In this document: positions 24,028 to 34,212 of the stretch, in pieces
Numbering within the stretch: position 1 is the stretch's first letter
How the letters are laid out: every line of letters begins with the position of its first letter
Assembly: GCF_037126465.1 (NCBI RefSeq)
Contig: NC_088202.1
Location: 30,798,213-30,862,212, forward strand
Source: Ornithodoros turicata
Taxonomy: Eukaryota; Arthropoda; Arachnida; Ixodida; Argasidae
Direction of reading: 5' to 3'
Length of the DNA: 64,000 nucleotides
Translations under genes and position numbers: made by a program
Notes under the pieces: generated by a model
What the model was told of the DNA's origin: nothing
Database searches by the model: none
Seen by the model: the letters and a program-made list of their open reading frames with translations, nothing else

Positions 24028-24914
24028 CACAGTAATCTTTTTTACCCTTTTTTTTTGTGTGTGTGCAAATGGCTTGTCCCATGGCGCACACCTTTTTAAT
24101 GTTGCCTTTACATCGGAATGAAGAGTGTTTTGTAAAACATCCTTTAATTAGGTGTATTCCTCATAAAACAGTCTTTCAATGGGCGTTTAAAAAGAAAACG
24201 TCCTTAAGAGGAGGGATCTATTGAAAACACCTTTCAGGATGGAGTTGTTTTCTGGCAAGTAGTCCCTCCCAAATAGCTAGTGTAACACAAGCTCTCGCGG
24301 CAGCACGGCCAGACATACAGTTCGACGTTCTTGCTTCTATGACAATCACCACCCTGAACACGGTTGGTCCATCATACAACCTAAATCGTTAGCTTGGTAA
24401 CACTGTGGGACCAGCGTGAGTGTCGAAGTTTGAAGAGACCTGGGCACTCTCAGTCTATATTGGTGTATCGGATGGATCATATATACTGAAATACAGTTTG
24501 TTGGGGCACCTTCGTTAAGTGTAGTGGGGCAGAAAACGTTTGTAACGGTGACGGGAATGCGCTTTTGCAATTAACACATACGTCTGCAACGAATCAAGGA
24601 TACCAGATAATTCCTATCATCCTCCCCTGTCAAATACCGTGTTTTTCACTCAGGTTATCGTCTACCATGTCATTACTTCTTGACCGGAGCTGGGAAACCA
24701 GCATAATTCTTCTTTCTCGAATTAAAACACCATTTTCAACACCTCACTTTACACCCTTAATGATCGACGTTGGATAAAATATGGTGTATGTCCATATTAC
24801 ACCATTAGTAATGCTCTTATTGCACCCTTTGCTTCAGTCTGCGGGATAGAAAAGGGTGTTTTTATAAGAATACACCTGTTTTGAGCGAATAAAGGTGTAA
24901 AATGATTTACTGTC
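24028..24914. mobile_element. Non-autonomous DNA transposon, sibling of 1376-2316
   Basis: The left end CACAGTAATC...TTTACCC and the right end complement GACAGTAAATC...TTTACACC are inverted and resemble the CACTG ends of the 1376 element. Both elements share GGCTTGTCCCA-GGCGCA near the left end. Subterminal units here are ACACCT/AGGTGT instead of ATACCT/AGGTAT. It splits the gypsy pol remnant between KPDH and HDQAQKK. A target duplication is unclear (CCAC against CCAG). Confidence 0.6.
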
Positions 24915-25263
24915 CAGGCACGACCAAGCCCAGAAAAAGGTTCAAGTTCGGAAACATGGTGTGCTCCCGCCAGGGGCGCACGTGTTCGCTGCAAATTACG
25001 GGCGAGGACAAAATGGGTTCCTGGGTTGGTACAAAACCAAAAAGGATCCCGGATGGGTGTTGTGAAAACGGTGGTCGGAGATATGACGCGGCACGTCGAC
25101 GAACTGCCCCGACGACCTGCGTCGCGGATCGTCACTGAGCATGACACCTGGATGTCTGATGTGGAGGTTAACAACCTGAGTCTCCGGACTCCGGTTCCTC
25201 CACCTTAGAAGATCAGGACGATGCAGGAGGTCACCACCACGCTACGGACAACCGGTGACATAT

Positions 25264-25275
25264 TAAAGGGGGAGG
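25264..25275 (+). other. Polypurine tract of decayed gypsy element
   Basis: AAAGGGGGAGGA directly before TGCTGTGTGCC, in the position of the plus-strand primer next to the 3' LTR. Confidence 0.5.
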
Positions 25276-25560
25276 ACTGCTGTGTGCCAGACATGCGGCT
25301 AAGAGACGACAGTCTCGGCACCCACGCCAATGGTGCATTGCACACGGAGAGGCCCACATTCGGGGCGCCCATAACATCGGGTCAGAATGCAGCTTCGTTG
25401 TCGGGACTCTCACCTCGCTATGCAGTCGGTTTCCTTCGGGCATCGGAGCCACTCGCTCGTACTCGACATGTGTTCGTATTGATTAGTATTAAATGTGTTA
25501 TGTTGCCATAACCCATTCGGATACATTTCACCCAAGCATACGCACTAAGGAATTATTTAA

Positions 25561-25635
25561 CAAGGAATAGCAAGCCTTCCCTTTTGGCTGACTTTTCCTG
25601 TCAAAATAAATATATCCGCCCCACCCCCCGGGCAA
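25561..25635 (+). mobile_element. LINE 3' tail fragment
   Basis: GGAATAGCAAGCC followed by CTGACTTTTCC, AATAAATATAT and a C-rich tail. Only the 3' end is present, a sign of extreme 5' truncation on insertion. Confidence 0.55.
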
Positions 25636-26159
25636 GTGCGGACACGTGTCGCGCGTTCTGTAGTCGCGTTAGCAGTACGTGGGTTGTACTGTGTGTATAT
25701 CATTCCGCTCAAGACGATATCATGGTAAAGGGGCAAAACGGCCCACCAGCAGTATTACTCGTTCGGAAAATGACCAGCATGAGCTGTGTCGAGGGGCTTG
25801 CACTTTTCAGTAGGTCTATACGCATTACGTGCACTGCGGCAGTTGAGTATGATAAGTCAATAATATCGTATGAGTTACCCGTCCAAAGTCAATGCCACAG
25901 AACAAAAATAACTTTATATTGGTGATGATGAGTGGGTGTTTCATCCACATACACATAGCCCACCCCGTTGCTCGCGTTTATTTAGTGAAAATATGTTGAT
26001 GAGCTTTCCGGTGAGGACCGAAGTCCTGCAATTTCCAAAAAGGTAAGGAGCACTCTCAGTGCAGAGCCTTGGTGGGCTGGGTTTGACGATGGACCCAGTT
26101 GCTTTCTCATGAAGATGAAGTCCTTACAGTTAGACTTAAAAGTACTAGATAAGTGTCGT

Positions 26160-27160
26160 AGAGGTTGATTAATGGACGTTGACACTACTAAAACAAAGTA
26201 TATCACCGTTACAAGAACAACTAAACACATTGAGCACATTTACACATTAAATCGCAGTGCACTCGACAAAGAGACATATATAAAATACCTGGGTGTCCAT
26301 CTCACAGCAAACCTTAGTTGGAATCTCCATATCTCTGAGTTATACCAAAGGGTAACTCAGGGTTTCCTAAGAATGACGTTTGTCCAGCCTCACCGGAAGT
26401 AAAGCTAACGGCTAATCATAGGTGAGCTGCCCAGCATAATCATACAGGTATGCCATCGCCTCTGTGCAAATGGTCACGTTCCTTCTCTGCAATGTTTCCA
26501 GGTCATGTGGGCCTATTCGGTAACTCACGAGCAGATGCGGCTGCACGTGACGTGCAGCCGCACGTCACGTGCACGTCACGGCAGACGTGATGCACAAGTT
26601 GTGACTCATGTCACTGTACATCTGCCCCTTACTGTTTCTGCCTGCAGTATGTCTATACGCCGCCGGTGTGCTGCTCGTGTCCAAGCGTTAAGAGCTGAGG
26701 CTGCTTCATATAACAGTCGCCTGCAATGAATCGACCCATTATTGGACTTCTTTATTACGTGTCGTTGCACTCGTCACGACGAATCGCTCCTTCACCGCCT
26801 GCGTCTAAACGTCGCCCGCACACCGCTGCATCTGTTCAAAATGGGTCAATCTAGAACTCCCCTCTGCACTACCTGTGGTACCTGTGGCGTGGTGGCTGAT
26901 ATTCCCCACTACATCCTCCACTGCCGGCAACACCTTGTGCACCGTGACGCCCCCTGTCGTCGTGTATCCCAACTTGGCTACGGCACTATAACACTGGCTA
27001 CCTTACTGGGTCCCGTTCTTCCTTTTTATTTATTTCTTATTTCTTAATTTTATTTATGTATTTATTCCCGGAATAGCAAGCCGACGTCCCGTTTGGCTAA
27101 CCTTTCCCCCGTTTTTTTTTTCCTTTTCGTCTAATAAATATATCCCCCCCCCCCCCCCGT
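26160..27160 (+). mobile_element. LINE fragment: RT end, RNase H, zinc region, 3' tail
   Basis: 26172-26402 encodes an RT C-terminal block (IKYLGVHLTANLSWNLHI). About 26505-26550 reads GHVGLFGNSRADAAA, an RNase H motif. 26742-27047 reads RHDESLLHRLRLNVARTPLH with Cys/His spacing (CTTCG..., HYILHCRQHLVHR) like the C-terminal zinc region of I-like LINEs. It ends with GGAATAGCAAGCCGACGTCC, AATAAATATAT and poly-C. Frames are broken, so this is a dead 5'-truncated copy. RNase H points to the I-type group rather than RTE or CR1. Confidence 0.65.
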
Positions 27161-27380
27161 TCTCACCACTGCGCTCCTCCGCTTTCTCCACGCTTCGAAC
27201 CTTGTCAAGGCCTTGTGATTGTGTGACCGCGTGTGTGATTTTTCAGCTTTAGTTTTGTGTGTTTTTGTTCTCATTTTTTCTTTCCTTTCCTTTTCGTCTT
27301 TTTTGTTTTGGAATAGCAAGCCGACCCCCGTCTGGGTGACCTTTCCTTTCTATTTTTTCTTAATACACATATCCCCCATA
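27161..27380 (+). mobile_element. Second LINE 3' tail
   Basis: A repeat of the tail signature (GGAATAGCAAGCCGACCCC at 27311, GTGACCTTTCC, AATACACATATCCCCC) directly downstream of the preceding LINE end. Independent insertion or duplication of the 3' end. Confidence 0.5.
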
Positions 27381-27535
27381 TATATTTCCGCCTTCAGTAG
27401 GCACTTAAGGTACGTAAATAAATAAATAATTAAAGGGCGAAAGGATTAACATCTAGCTCCGTAGAGGACGAACATGCATGTATAGCGGAAATGGTACTGA
27501 ACTAAAGATAAGAAAGTTAATGGCTAGCAACAGGA

Positions 27536-27541
27536 TTTATT
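27536..27541 (-). terminator. Poly-A signal of glycine-rich gene C
   Basis: AATAAA on the minus strand, about 40 bp past the stop codon of gene C. Confidence 0.55.
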
Positions 27542-27579
27542 CACATGAATTTCTCTGTGTCGGTACCAATATTCAGAAT

Positions 27580-27963
27580 TCAGCCATGAAATCCTCCGAG
27601 GCCACCGTAGCCAAGGCCAGAGCCGAAGCCGCCGTAACCCAGGCCATAGCCGAAGCCACCGTAACCTAGGCCGCCGAAACCGAAGCCGCCATATCCGAGA
27701 CCACCACCGAGCCCGAGGCCGCCATATCCGAGACCACCTCCGAGTCCGAGGCCGCCATGTCCGAGACCACCACCGAGTCCGAAGGCGCCATATCCGAGTC
27801 CACCGTATCCGAATCCGCCATACCCGATACCTCCGAAACCTCCGTAACCGAAGCGTCTGTGTCCGTAGCCAAGACCATAGCCAAATCCGCCTAATCCTGC
27901 ATAACCGTATGGACCTATTGCTACAGCCATAGTCAAAGCTACGGAGAGAACTGCAAGGAAGAT
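27580..27963 (-). CDS. Secreted glycine-rich protein C, main exon
   Basis: Minus-strand exon of 127 codons after a pyrimidine-rich acceptor (CTTTTCTTTCAG). It begins with the hydrophobic end of a signal peptide (IFLAVLSVALTMAVA), then IGPYGYAGLGG and a long G/L/Y/F repeat. The central part is three tandem copies of a roughly 11-residue unit (GLGLGGGLGYG with variants). A single basic spot (GHRRFG) lies near the start, and the end is GGFHG-stop. By analogy with genes A and B, a tiny first exon (Met-Lys-like) should lie upstream at higher coordinates; I could not place it with confidence. Reading through the intron gives an in-frame alternative start at 28020, so an unspliced form is not excluded. 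Same gene family as A and B, more diverged. Confidence 0.75.
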   Translation of the reverse strand: MFLAVLSVALTMAVAIGPYGYAGLGGFGYGLGYGHRRFGYGGFGGIGYGGFGYGGLGYGAFGLGGGLGHGGLGLGGGLGYGGLGLGGGLGYGGFGFGGLGYGGFGYGLGYGGFGSGLGYGGLGGFHG

Positions 27964-27969
27964 CTGAAA

Positions 27970-28200
27970 GAAAAGCACACACAACTCAATGATCAGCATG
28001 TCCGGAGTCCTCAATCTCATGAGGATACTATTGCGCTATGACAAACGTACTGAGCAAGACTAACGCCTCGTTTCTTTTTTCCTTATATATATATATATAT
28101 TTTTTTTGCGCACACAATTCAATCATCATGATGTCGGAGTCCTCAATCCGCATGTCCTTATGATACCACTACGCTACCATAAATGTACCAGGAAAACTAT
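27970..28200. repeat. Tandem duplication upstream of gene C
   Basis: The block starting CACACAACTCAATGATC (about 27975) recurs from CACACAATTCAATCATC (about 28111), each with GGAGTCCTCAATC and CTACGCTA/TTGCGCTA. (TA)n lies between them. Copies are diverged. Confidence 0.5.
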
Positions 28201-29640
28201 ATCTACGCGTGTGTGTACTTTATTTTACGTTTTTTTTTTCTCTCTCTCTCTCTCTCTTTTTTGTGCAGTGAACTCTCCTCCTACACTGTAGCCTCTGGCG
28301 CCATGAGCTAGTGGTCCGATTGTGTCAAATTTTCCTTTTCGGCTTCCATTTGGTGCCTAAGTTTGTGGTGATACTCTCGTCTATTCCATTTGTTTGCTCG
28401 CATCTATGCGTGTGTGCCTCACAATGTGCATATATTTGTGGCCTTTCGTCTTTCTCCCGAACCCTTCTTTTCCTTCATTTGTTTTATGTATAGCGAGCCC
28501 TGATTAACGCGTCCTGGAGCAGCCAGTCCCGAGTGGTATGGGACTCCACTTTTTTTTTGCAATCAAATAAATCATCAAGACTATCTCCTCCCACGTGTTA
28601 CGAAGCACAGTGGCGATTTAAAATGGCATTTAAAATGGCAATGGCATTTAAAACAATTTAGGATACTATGATACGAATTTCATCTTCAAGATTATGATTG
28701 TGATTTTGTTTGCTCAAACAAACATACAATAAATTATATCAGCTAGCTAGCATGCTGTTGCTATGTTCTAACGACGCTGAATCGAGGTTGACGTGCGGGG
28801 TAGTCCGTGTGATCATGTCACGAAAGGACGCGACTGGCTCGCATGTGATTTTGATTAAGAGATGCACCTTCTATCTATGCTTGTATACATGGAGCTCAAT
28901 AGTAAATCTTCTGCCAGCTCAACGCTTACAGTTGAATAATGATAAATGTAACTGGCTGTACATGTCCGAAAAAATCTGAAAACATCGCGTTATGTATTTG
29001 TTATTATGACTGGCGTAGCGGAACACATATGTTCTTTAACTTGTTGTCATCTCTTTCTGAAACCGACATTCGCTTCATGTTCATCTACGAGTACACTAAA
29101 GTTGAACATATGGTGGATCACAATCAAGGTGCTTTAGAGTGTTTAATTATAACCAAAATAGTGTTTTGACATATACCTATTGGGGCTTCATCCTTATGAA
29201 TAGTTTATATTCGAAGATCGCAAGAAAAATGCAAAGGTTAGAGACCACGGGTAAAAGCATAAGAAATCACAGCTTTTCAACAATGCTTATCTATGTATGA
29301 CGGAATTTCTTAACATATGTGTCATGCAGTACGGGCTGTACGAACAAACAGTTACGATAATTGCACTGGTGTACGTACTTCAACCAACGACGAGAGATAA
29401 AGGGTGCCTGAGAAGCAGAGACTGAAACCGGAACAGAACCGAAAACCGCTTGGAACCCACATTTTTTTAAGAACCGCAACCGGAACGTCACCGCAATTCA
29501 CCATCGGCAATTAACGAAACTCGTAACGTGACCCGTTACCCTTTTCCTTTCTTTCATTTTCCTTCTTTTTCTATTCCGGCTAACCTTTGCTTTCTTTTTT
29601 TAAAATAAATATATACCCCCCCCCCCTAACCTGCACCTGA
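28200..29640. other. Unassigned, with LINE-like tails
   Basis: (CT)n at about 28240-28257. A LINE-like 3' end (GCAGCCAGTCCCGAGTGG, AATAAATCATC) lies at about 28497-28575. A further poly-C LINE tail (CGGCTAACCTTTGC, AAATAAATATATACCCC) lies at about 29575-29626. No gene recognised. Confidence 0.4.
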
Positions 29641-29643
29641 TTA

Positions 29644-30717
29644 CAACTGGCTAGTTCCATCTCAAATCGAACAATCCGGTACACGTGATGTCTCGAATGA
29701 ACGGGAAAAAAATATATGTTGAAGCCGTCGGTGAGTTAGGAGAAATAAACGCTTTCCGAATTCTCTGCGCTGCGCGATTCGGGAAGTAGGAGAGGAGGAA
29801 AAAACTGCCTCTCATAAGACGATGTCGTCGCGCGCGGGTTTGACCGTTCGCTACAAGGCTATTTCTTGTCGCATTATAGAAATTTCTTGATCTGGCTTTA
29901 GACCACTTAGGGCACAATAGGATCCTGGGTTGGCAGTGCTGTACCGGTTTTTGTTTGTCTGCAAAAAAAAAAGTCCCTTTGGAAAATTTGATTTTGCAAC
30001 ACGCGGGACACGGTGCCTCCGCTTGAATGCGCTCCGCGTATAGGGCTGGCAAAAAATTCACAGTGCGCCTACCGATCAAGTCCGAATTTTGATTTTGCTT
30101 CTGTGCATAGTCTAAGGAACTACCTACAACATATAAAATTTTCGAGGTAAGTTTTTGGTGGGGTTTTTTAAATAAAGGCTTCCGAAATTCGTCGTTTTTC
30201 GGTGGTATGGTGCTACTAAAAGAGGTATCGCTTACGTTCCTTACAGAGTAGAGCAACAAATTATACATCATTCGATAGCCCTATGAATGACAAATTAAAC
30301 GGCATAAAGCTCAGTCTTATCAGTTTTGTACATCGTCTGCAAAGCTGCAATGAATATGGTGTTTTTCGGCACTTTGAGTCAAATTTGATATTTTTTTGCA
30401 GACAAACAAAAACCGGTACAGCACTGCCAACGAAGGATCCTATTGTGCCCTAAGTGGTCTAAAGCCAGATTAAGAAATTACTATAATGCGAGACGAAATG
30501 GCCTTGTAGCGAACGCTCAAACCCGCTCGCGACGACGTCGCCTCATGACAGGCAGTTTTTTCCTCCTCTCTATTTCCCGAACCGCGCAGCGCAGAGAATT
30601 CGGAAAGCGTTTATTTCTCCTAACTCACCCATGGCTTCAACATATATTTTTTTCCCGTTCATTCGAAACATCAAGTGTACCGGATTGTTCGATTTGACAT
30701 GGAACTAGCCAACTGTG
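29644..30717. mobile_element. Long-TIR non-autonomous DNA element
   Basis: The left arm (29644-29971) and right arm (30394-30717) are reverse complements over about 325 bp, for example GGCTAGTTCCAT against ATGGAACTAGCC and TTTGTTTGTCTGCAAAAA against its complement. ATTA flanks both ends (29640-29643, 30718-30721), a possible 4-bp target duplication. The middle has no transposase. The 206-codon minus-strand frame spanning it has no domain and is considered chance. Confidence 0.7.
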
Positions 30718-30721
30718 ATTA

Positions 30722-32940
30722 GTGATGTAGTACGCCGTTCTGTTAAACAACAACAACAATAAATTATGGAAAAGTGAAAAAGTGATAATAGAGGGTTTTG
30801 TACATCGTACGCGATTGTCTTTGCATACGTAAGAGGTAGCGTGGTTGTTTTGCGCATTGCGCAAAGCTCTATGTTTTGCGCGTGCGCAGAACCACCAGCG
30901 CTATTCCTTATGTAAACAAAGGCGATACCGTACGATGCACTAAAACTCACTATTGACATGGGATGTTTCCCCGTTGTAGCCACAGGACCCCACCCCACTT
31001 CACAGAGGTTAATATCACACAGGTAGATCTCCTCGTCATGTGTTTTCCATTCAAGAGTTGTGCAGCCAACATACCATCTTATGCGCTTGGACCCATAATC
31101 GAATGACATACGCATCGTATGACATGTATTGCTTACGTTCCTTGTCAGTTATGAACTGCATTATAGTGATCATGTAAGATACGTAGCGTTGGAAGTCTTG
31201 TTTTCGTTTCTCTTTTTCTTTCTTTTTTTTTTTTTTTTTACAAATGTTTTACGCACGCAATTGTTCTGGTCTCGTATCTTGTTACAGCACGAGCGAAAGT
31301 AATGTGCACGAGATAATACAGACCGCAACAAATGGTTTTACGGTGAATGTCGCAAATGCCAAAAGTACGCCGGAGAAAGAGTTTACTCTTTCTTCTACCT
31401 GGAAGATTGCACTGCGACCCCATTTCAGAGCGCAACAGATAAATATGTTAATTTTTACCCGTTTGCACTTTGTAGCTCGTTTTTCGACATCCACGCATTC
31501 TGCAGATACATCTTAGAGAAAACCGGAAAAAACATACCGGTTCAACAGTTTGGTTACAGGTGCCCGCAAATATTAGAACAGTGAATCCCGTAACCGTAAC
31601 CGTAACCGTAACCGTAACCGAACCGATATTCGTTTCGGTTTCAGTCTCTGCTGAGAAGACTTGGTAGCTAATGAAAGATGACATACCATAGACTTCATGA
31701 TTGCGAAGCGCTGTCTTGCTGTTTGTCCCAGAAGACTCGAGTGGCGCTGCAGTGCGCCTCACCGCTTTTATACTACCTGCTCGCATATCGGAAATCCGCC
31801 GTATTTTCCACAATACTCGTCGTATACACACACACACATACATTGGATGATGATGAGGTGGGCGATGCGTAAAGTGCAAGGCTACTGCAGAAAAACACTG
31901 TGTTAAATAATATGTTACGCATCGCAATCACTTGTAGGAAGTGCAAACGACTTTGGTTGCCTTGACGCCGGGTTTATCACAAGTTGAGCCATGCGACTTC
32001 CTCTGTGTTCCTTGTCGACGGGCTTCTTTTGTTTCTTGTTTGTCTTGCAACGGCCATTAAGTACCAAGCGTATTCTCAATCACCTATACCCGATGGCACA
32101 GGAATCTAACGGACATAGATGTTCATTTTCTAAAACAATTTCCTTTTTGGCAATGTGTTGCCGATTCTCAACGGGACTGCCCGAAACGTAGCGGAAAGCG
32201 GAACTTAGCCGTTAGGCTGAGTAACCCCACACACCGTACGAGGCATACCCCTTTTTTCTGTTTTTTCACTCGTTCATTTTCTCTCCTGTCGCTTCATCAT
32301 CAGCACCAGCAACACCTATATATATAGTGGTCGTTGCGCAGTCAACTCAAATCGTTCTGGGGTAGACGGTTCCACAGTATCCTTGAATTTCCTTTTCTTG
32401 TTTACAAAAGTTGCGAGCCTTTCTCTAGCATAATGATAACCCGTGAGAAGACACTAGTAACTCTCACGCCTCAACGGTTCTGGACGTACGCTCATGTGCC
32501 ATTTCGTGACCTGGAAGGTTTGGAATTAAATGCATATTGTGGAAGTTTGTGTGTGATCTTCGACCTCCATTGGACTAGTAAGAATAATTATAGCTCAAAA
32601 TGGTTAATGATTCGTAGGGTCCTGCGACAGGTGGTCTCCGGAAATTCTAAAAAGTACTGTAACTCATGTCCTACAACGGTATTCTCATTCCGGTCCTGCT
32701 CTCGCTCAGAGCCATCCTGAGGTAAACCTTGACCGTGAAATGTCTGCACCGTCTAAAGATTGCACCGTAGCCATAAAAATAGGCATGTAATTTACATATG
32801 TGCACTCCACCTTTGGCTCTTCACAGATGACTGGTTAGAGTTAGAACAGAAAAATATGGAAATGGTGGCTCCTACAAAACACAGGAGCCGGCTACAAATG
32901 ACTGGTAACTTCATCTGTCATATAGATGCTCCCACTTCAA
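30722..32940. other. Unassigned, with (CCGTAA)n
   Basis: About five copies of GTAACC at 31588-31620 are followed by GTTTCGGTTTCAGTCTCTGC. A reversed relative of that flank lies near 29410-29450. An (AC)n run lies at about 31825. No gene recognised. Confidence 0.4.
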
Positions 32941-33223
32941 GGATTTTTTTTTCGTGTTAGCGCGCGAAGCAACTGTGGCTATGAGCGGCGTACAGACGTG
33001 GACAGATGGAGAGAGGACAGCAGGAAGGAGTGGGGGACAGGAGGGTTATTATGCGTCCTGGTCCAACTTCCGTGGGATCTGTGCCGACATTCGTCTGGCA
33101 AGGCTTCGAAAAACACAGGGAAAATCTCAGACAACACAGCCGGTGACAGGATTGGAACCCGTGTCACCTCCCAGTCTCGGCGTGGGAAGCGATCATCTTA
33201 ACCACTATGCCACGGGAGCTGGT
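32941..33223 (-). repeat. tRNA-derived SINE, first family (copy 2, full length)
   Basis: On the minus strand: GTGGCATAGTGGTTAAG (A box), GGGTTCCAATCC (B box), body, CTGTACGCCGCTCATAGCC, then an A-rich tail. Target duplications CCACTTCAA flank it at 32932-32940 and 33224-33232, so the ends are well fixed. Confidence 0.85.
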
Positions 33224-33388
33224 CCACTTCAAAGCAAAATTCTCACAGAGGAATAAGTGAAACGGTGAAACATTAATTCTGAACTGTGAACCGAAAGGGC
33301 CGAAAATGTACAGTGAACATTCTATCCGATATCGCTTTATTACCCAATCTGGTATTACCCAAGTACCCGTCTGGTGTTCCCTCTGAGG

Positions 33389-34204
33389 CAGAGCCGTATA
33401 TTAAAAGGGAGTCTGGCCATTGGGAGGAGTCACAAAAAGAGGCTCGACCTGTCAATCACAGTTTCGCTCCTCTGATTGGTTTGCTTTTTACCAAGGGGGT
33501 CGCCATGACACCATACTGCCACCCAAAATGGCGACGAAAACAAACACAGTGAAGCGGGGATTTCGTGACAAAAAATTTTCATAGACTAACCTGATTTTAC
33601 GCTGCAAATGTACATCCAAATATAAATTTCTCGGAAATCAGTTTCAACTTATGCTCATCCATCAATATCTAACTGAAAATAATACGTTTTGTCGCCGGTG
33701 TTAGGCCTAGTGAACACGGCGATCACGACGAAATCATAACAAAAACGGTGCTGTGCTGTACAATCTTATTTTTAACAGCTGGATTTCATGGATATAAACA
33801 TTCTTGCCTCTTATATTCCAACTATTCATGTAGATTTGTTTAAAAATCATACCGACAACAGAATGTGTCCCAGCAGGTGGTTCTGCCGGCAGCGGTACAA
33901 CGACGGAAGCAGACGACAATTCCCGACGTGCCTTACGCTCCCTAGGTGGCGCTTATCAAATTTGCACCAACAATCCACTACTTTTGCAGATTGCGAGAGG
34001 TATCCATTTCAATCCCATCCAATCCACTTGCCACCCAAAATGGCGCTGCGCATGTTGGATAGGGGGGCAAGTAGTGAGGATAGGCTGATTGATAGCGCCC
34101 CATATTTCAAGACTTCATTGGTCGGAAAGCTGAAAAAGTGGGTGGAGCTTCAGGTATAGGCATGACCCATTAATGGCCAGACTCCCTTTTAATATACGGC
34201 TCTG
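33389..34204. mobile_element. hAT-type MITE 1
   Basis: Inverted ends CAGAGCCGTATATTAAAAGG / CCTTTTAATATACGGCTCTG are flanked by a perfect 8-bp target duplication CTCTGAGG (33381-33388, 34205-34212). CAG...CTG ends with 8-bp duplications define hAT elements. 816 bp, no transposase. Confidence 0.85.
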
Positions 34205-34212
34205 CTCTGAGG

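Larger units (their letters stand above)
21436..25530 (+). mobile_element. Decayed gypsy (Ty3-type) retrotransposon, 5' truncated
   Basis: Remnants occur in the correct order on the plus strand: end of protease (GRDVIAALDLL, about 21630), reverse transcriptase (RICGDFKVTLNQ, AECFSKLDY, FPDDILIGE), RNase H (YKPGRQNGNADALSRL, about 23003), integrase zinc and core regions (HIDYGGP, then APYHPLSNGLAERAVH), and a C-terminal piece resuming after an 887-bp insertion (HDQAQKKVQVRKHG, NYGRGQNGF at about 24917). Many frameshifts and stops break it. A purine tract AAAGGGGGAGGA at 25265 precedes TGCTGTGTGCC, the likely 3' LTR start, which runs to about 25530. No 5' LTR is present. It is much older than the gypsy copy at 39929. 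Confidence 0.75.

Noticed and set aside
23900..24121. End of gypsy integrase frame read straight into the T-rich sequence at 24040
   Set aside because: The frame enters an inserted DNA element; the true continuation of pol resumes at about 24917.
28081..28100. TATATATA run as the promoter of glycine-rich gene C
   Set aside because: It is a plain (TA)n microsatellite between two diverged tandem copies, and no suitable first exon follows it.
29651..30271. 206-codon minus-strand frame
   Set aside because: It lies across one arm and the centre of the long-TIR element, has no domain, and the mirrored arm has a related frame by symmetry.
31588..31620. (CCGTAA)n run as a telomere-like repeat
   Set aside because: Only about five units, and not the TTAGG-type arthropod telomere motif; treated as a simple repeat.
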